DNA from: Thauera sp.
GTDB taxonomy: Bacteria > Pseudomonadota > Gammaproteobacteria > Burkholderiales > Rhodocyclaceae
DNA: 8,125 bases
NCBI GenBank assembly: GCA_023150215.1
Contig: JAKLLJ010000142.1
Location: 1 to 8,125, forward strand
Direction: 5' to 3'
Made by a program: the position numbers and the translations under genes. Positions 5,500 to 8,125 of the stretch are shown here, one piece after another (the stretch's first letter is position 1; each line of letters starts with the position of its first letter). A model generated the notes under the pieces. That model saw nothing but the letters and a program-made list of their open reading frames with translations. It made no database searches and was not told the DNA's origin.

Positions 5500-6246
5500 A
5501 TGACTCACGACCAGATACCCCTCTTCGCAGCCTCGACGGTGCTGCCCACGGTGCCGTTGCCCGCGCGACCAAAGCCGACCCGCAAGCCGGCACGTGCGGC
5601 TGCCACGCACGAAGCACCCGCCGAGGCGCTGTCGTTGCCTCTCGTCACCCTCCTCACCGAGCGCCCGCTCGCAAAGCGCGCTCCCACAGAGACTCACCTG
5701 CCGATGTCGACCGAGCAAGACACCACCCCCGCCCCCTACGAGGCCGACAACGAGCCCGTCGCGCTGCGCACCGACCGCCTGTGGCAGCTCGACGGCTGGA
5801 CCGCGCGCGTGATCAAGAACGAGGACGACGATGGCTGGGCGGTCGAGATGCTGCAGGATGGGGAGTCCGAGCCGGCGCTGGTCGGCCCATGGACCATGGG
5901 GCGCGACAAGAAGAACCCCAAGCCGCTCGACCAGGCCGCGTTCAGCACCCTGGTCAAGACCGCCAGCGAGGTCCTGCAGCGCCACGTGCAACAGGCGCAC
6001 GCGATGTTGCACAAGCGCCTGACGGTGTTCGCGCTCGACGCACAGTGGGAGGTGCGCCTCGACATCACCCCGGATGAATACGAGCCCTACGCCACCCTGA
6101 GCGCGTTCGACGAGGCCGGCGTCGAGATCGCGCAGGTGCGCGTGCCGCCCGATTTCCGCTTCGGCGTGGCGAGCGCCACCGCCTGGATCACCAGCGATTT
6201 CGCCCGCCCTGCGGCCGCGCGCGGATCCGCAAGCTGGGGCGAGTAA
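5500..6246 (+). CDS. Unrecognised protein with clamp-motif-like N-terminus
   Basis: I do not recognise this 248-residue protein. It has no signal peptide or membrane segment. Residues 1-68 are Pro/Ala/basic and probably disordered, and begin MTHDQIPLFA, where QIPLF (5-9) fits the sliding-clamp-binding pattern QxxLF. Residues 69-248 look folded: a strand-rich part with three tryptophans (LWQLDGWTARVI, DGWAVEML), the motif GPWTMGRDKKNPKPLD (129-144), a long helix (about 146-173), then strand-rich sequence to about 220 and a short disordered tail. AAAGAG (5487-5492) lies 7 nt before the ATG and a promoter precedes it, supporting this start. The in-frame ATG at 5704 (Met69) is the alternative: codon composition changes there, with about 15 of the first 68 codons ending in A or T and few afterwards. 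The gene stands alone, convergent with pgm. Confidence 0.75.
   Translation: MTHDQIPLFAASTVLPTVPLPARPKPTRKPARAAATHEAPAEALSLPLVTLLTERPLAKRAPTETHLPMSTEQDTTPAPYEADNEPVALRTDRLWQLDGWTARVIKNEDDDGWAVEMLQDGESEPALVGPWTMGRDKKNPKPLDQAAFSTLVKTASEVLQRHVQQAHAMLHKRLTVFALDAQWEVRLDITPDEYEPYATLSAFDEAGVEIAQVRVPPDFRFGVASATAWITSDFARPAAARGSASWGE
5653..5689 (-). repeat. REP-like palindrome of GTGG type inside the coding region
   Basis: On the minus strand the segment reads CTGTGGGAGCGCGC, then TTTGCGAGCGGGCGCTC. Arms GAGCGC (5678-5683 region) and GCGCTC (5659-5664 region) form a perfect 6-bp inverted repeat. GTGG plus GAGCGC resembles the GTAG plus GAGCGC start of the other REPs. It encodes residues 52-64 of the unrecognised protein (TERPLAKRAPTE), within its low-complexity linker. 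Confidence 0.45.
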
Positions 6247-6393
6247 GCGTGCCGTGTTCCTACAGGCGCTGTAGGAGCGCCGGAAGGCGCGAATGGTGCG
6301 GCGAAGATGCGGCGGCGGGGGGGGGGCGGGCGGACCCCGCGCGGGGCGGAAACACTCCGGTGTGCGATCGATCGCTTGCGTTGGCGGTGTCGC
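6247..6393. other. Convergent spacer between the unrecognised gene and pgm
   Basis: I see no gene here. The 147 bp hold a REP-like element (6270-6293), a run of ten G (6317-6326), a 12-bp palindrome CCCCGCGCGGGG (6335-6346) and another, GCGATCGATCGC (6364-6375). Two converging genes should terminate here, but no stem-loop with a T-run is visible on either strand. Confidence 0.7.
6270..6293 (+). repeat. REP-like element, copy 5
   Basis: Its 24 nt are identical to 5416-5439 (GTAG, stem GCGCC/GGCGC, loop GGAA). Directly upstream, CCTACAG (6259-6265), GCG and CTGTAGG (6269-6275) make a perfect 7-bp inverted repeat that includes the GTAG end, so a fragment of an oppositely oriented copy abuts it. 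It follows the stop codon of the unrecognised gene by about 24 nt. Confidence 0.85.
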
Positions 6394-8031
6394 TCAGGTC
6401 ACCACGGTGGGTGCGTCCATGCCGCTGTGGCGGCGGATGCCGGCGATCTCGTCGGCGATGCGGATCAGCGCGCCGAGCGCCTGCTGCACCGGCTGGTCAT
6501 GGCGGGCGGGGTCGGCTTCGTAGCGCTCGAGATACACGCGCAGGGTGGCGCCTTCGGTGCCGGTGCCGGACAGGCGGAAGACGATGCGGCTGCCGTCGGC
6601 GAACAGCAGGCGCACGCCCTGGCGGGTGCTCACCGAGCCGTCAACCGGGTCGGTGTAGGCGAAGTCGTCGGCAGCCTCGATGCTCAGCCCGGCACCGCAG
6701 TCGCGCCCGGCGAGCGTGGGCAGGCTTGCGCGCAGCCCGGCCATCAGTGCATCGGCGCGTTCGCTGGGGATGCCCTCCCAGTCGTGGCGCGAGTAGTAAT
6801 GGCGCCCGAAGCGCGCCCAGTGCGCGCGCACCAGCTCCTCCACCGAGCGCCCGGTGGCGGCGAGCAGGTTGAGCCAGAACAGCACCGCCCACAGACCGTC
6901 CTTCTCGCGCACGTGGTTCGAGCCGGTACCGTAGCTCTCCTCGCCGCACAGCGTGGCCTGGCCGGCGTCGAGCAGGTTGCCGAAGAATTTCCAGCCGGTC
7001 GGCGTCTCATGGCAGGGGATGCCGAGCGCCGCGGCCACCCTGTCGGCGGCGCGCGAGGTGGGCATCGAGCGCGCGATGCCGACTAGCCCGGCGCGATAGC
7101 CGGGTACGCGGGTGGCGTGCTCGGCGAGCACCGCGAGGCTATCGGACGGGGTGAGCACGAAGTCGCGGCCGAGGATCATGTTGCGGTCGGCGTCGCCGTC
7201 GGAGGCTCCGCCGAAGTCGGGCGCACCGGGGCCGCTCATCGCTGCGATGAGTTCAGTGGCGTGCGCCGGGTTGGGGTCGGGGTGATGGCCGCCGAAATCT
7301 TCCAGCGGTTCGCCGTTGATCACCGTGCCGGCGGGCGCGCCGAGCTGGCCTTCGAGGATCGCGCGCGCGTACGGTCCGCTCACCGCGCTCATCGCGTCGA
7401 AGCACATGCGGTGGCCGGCGGCGAACCAGGCGCGCATGGCGTCGAAGTCGAAGAGCTGCTGCATCAGCTCGGCGTAGTCGGCGACCGGGTCGATCACCTC
7501 GACGCGCATCCCGCCCAGCGTGTGTGTGCCGAGCGTGTCGAAGTCGATGTTCTCGCTCGCGCTTTCGATGCGGTATTGCTCGATCTCCAGGCTGCGCGCG
7601 TAAATCGCCTCGGTGAGCTTTTCCGGGGCGGGGCCGCCGTTGGTGGCGTTGTACTTGATGCCGAAGTCGCCATCGGGCCCGCCCGGGTTGTGGCTGGCCG
7701 ACAGGATGAGGCCGCCGAACGCGCCGCGGCGGCGGATCACCGCGCTCACCGCCGGCGTCGACAGCAGTCCGCCACGCCCGACCAGCACCCTGGCGAAGCC
7801 GTTGGCCGCCGCCATGCGCAGGATGGTTTGTACTGCCGCACGGTTGTGGAAGCGCCCGTCGCCGCCCAGCACCAGGGTCTGGCCCTCGCGCTCGGGCAGG
7901 GTGTCGAACACTGCCTGGACGAAATTCTCGAGGTAGTGCGCTTGCTGGAAGACAGTGACCTTCTTGCGCAGGCCGGAGGTGCCCGGGCGCTGGCCGGGGA
8001 AGGGACGGGTGGGGATGGTCTGGATGGTCAT
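6394..8031 (-). CDS. pgm: Phosphoglucomutase, PGM1-like (alpha-D-glucose-phosphate specific)
   Basis: Pgm interconverts glucose-1-phosphate and glucose-6-phosphate, feeding glycogen and sugar-nucleotide synthesis in the cytosol. The 545-residue product closely resembles eukaryotic PGM1 along its whole length. Marks: GQRPGTSGLRKKV (13-25); catalytic phosphoserine loop SASHNPGGPDGDFGIK (Ser113); NGGPAPE (131-137); EDFGGHHPDPN (244-254); metal loop DGDADR (Asp278, Asp280, Asp282), where the common form is DGDGDR; ETPTGWKFFGNL (342-353); sugar-binding CGEESYGTGS (362-371); phosphate-binding RLSGTGTEGATLRVY (486-500); C-terminal APTVVT. The ATG at 8031 starts just before the conserved PGTSGLRK; an in-frame GTG at 8073 would add 14 unmatched residues. 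Neither has a strong Shine-Dalgarno. The gene is convergent with its left neighbour and no pathway partner is visible. Confidence 0.96.
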   Translation of the reverse strand: MTIQTIPTRPFPGQRPGTSGLRKKVTVFQQAHYLENFVQAVFDTLPEREGQTLVLGGDGRFHNRAAVQTILRMAAANGFARVLVGRGGLLSTPAVSAVIRRRGAFGGLILSASHNPGGPDGDFGIKYNATNGGPAPEKLTEAIYARSLEIEQYRIESASENIDFDTLGTHTLGGMRVEVIDPVADYAELMQQLFDFDAMRAWFAAGHRMCFDAMSAVSGPYARAILEGQLGAPAGTVINGEPLEDFGGHHPDPNPAHATELIAAMSGPGAPDFGGASDGDADRNMILGRDFVLTPSDSLAVLAEHATRVPGYRAGLVGIARSMPTSRAADRVAAALGIPCHETPTGWKFFGNLLDAGQATLCGEESYGTGSNHVREKDGLWAVLFWLNLLAATGRSVEELVRAHWARFGRHYYSRHDWEGIPSERADALMAGLRASLPTLAGRDCGAGLSIEAADDFAYTDPVDGSVSTRQGVRLLFADGSRIVFRLSGTGTEGATLRVYLERYEADPARHDQPVQQALGALIRIADEIAGIRRHSGMDAPTVVT

Positions 8032-8056
8032 CGAGGTTTGGAGACGGAGTGCAGGA

Positions 8057-8125
8057 ATGAAGTGGCCGCGCACGGGCGCGCGCTGTTGGGCAGCTTCGGC
8101 ATTGAACGTCTTCGCGCCGAAGTTC
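8057..8125 (+). CDS. Possible start of a divergent gene, truncated by the right edge
   Basis: An ATG at 8057-8059 with GGAG (8046-8049) 7 nt upstream opens a frame of 23 codons to the window end (MKWPRTGARCWAASALNVF...). I do not recognise the product. The start lies only 25 nt from the divergent pgm start, so the promoters would have to overlap coding sequence, which lowers confidence. Chance is a real alternative. Confidence 0.3.
   Translation, partial: MKWPRTGARCWAASALNVFAPKF

Noticed and set aside
6335..6346. Intrinsic terminator at CCCCGCGCGGGG
   Set aside because: The palindrome leaves almost no loop and no T-run follows on either strand.
8104..8125. Inverted repeat CTTCG-CGC-CGAAG at the right edge as an operator
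   Set aside because: It is only five base pairs, lies inside a possible coding start and is cut by the window edge. Such repeats are common by chance at this GC content.
1..8125. Toxin-antitoxin, anti-phage or other mobile defence system
   Set aside because: Every sizeable supported gene except the one at 5500 belongs to a recognisable housekeeping or conserved family, and no transposase, integrase, nuclease or toxin motif was seen.

Overview
The window is about 8.1 kb of very GC-rich chromosomal DNA. Gene order, codon use and protein signatures point to a betaproteobacterium, most likely Rhodocyclales (Thauera/Azoarcus-like). That assignment is inference from family knowledge, as no database was searched. 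Most of the content is conserved housekeeping genes. I see no tRNA, rRNA, CRISPR array, transposase, phage gene or defence locus.

Left part (1-3717, minus strand). The genes, in transcription order, are an AI-2E/PerM-family membrane permease, hda (DnaA inactivator, overlapping the permease stop by ATGA), a HAD-IB phosphatase-like hydrolase with a GTG start, and pcnB (poly(A) polymerase), which runs off the left edge. A 295-bp spacer packed with REP-like palindromes separates the HAD gene from pcnB. The gene upstream of the permease is divergent purM (purine biosynthesis, TTG start), separated by a 141-bp region holding a candidate promoter and a perfect GC hairpin. A similar purM/hda/perM neighbourhood exists in E. 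coli.

Middle (3859-6246, plus strand). purM is followed by a strong stem-loop, then a small DUF2784 membrane protein. After a REP-bearing spacer comes an unrecognised 248-residue protein. The start of this last gene is unusual. Its promoter overlaps a near-LexA-box palindrome, its N-terminus carries a sliding-clamp-like motif (QIPLF), and its first 68 codons differ in composition from the rest and include a REP-like palindrome. It is the least explained and most interesting locus here.

Right part (6247-8125). A convergent spacer with one REP and a ten-G run leads to pgm on the minus strand. Pgm closely resembles eukaryotic PGM1 and links glucose-6-phosphate to glucose-1-phosphate for glycogen and sugar-nucleotide synthesis. 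A possible divergent reading frame starts at 8057 and leaves the window.

A family of 24-nt GTAG-type REP elements, with covarying stems and longer shared flanks, occupies three of the spacers and is not seen in the divergent promoter region.
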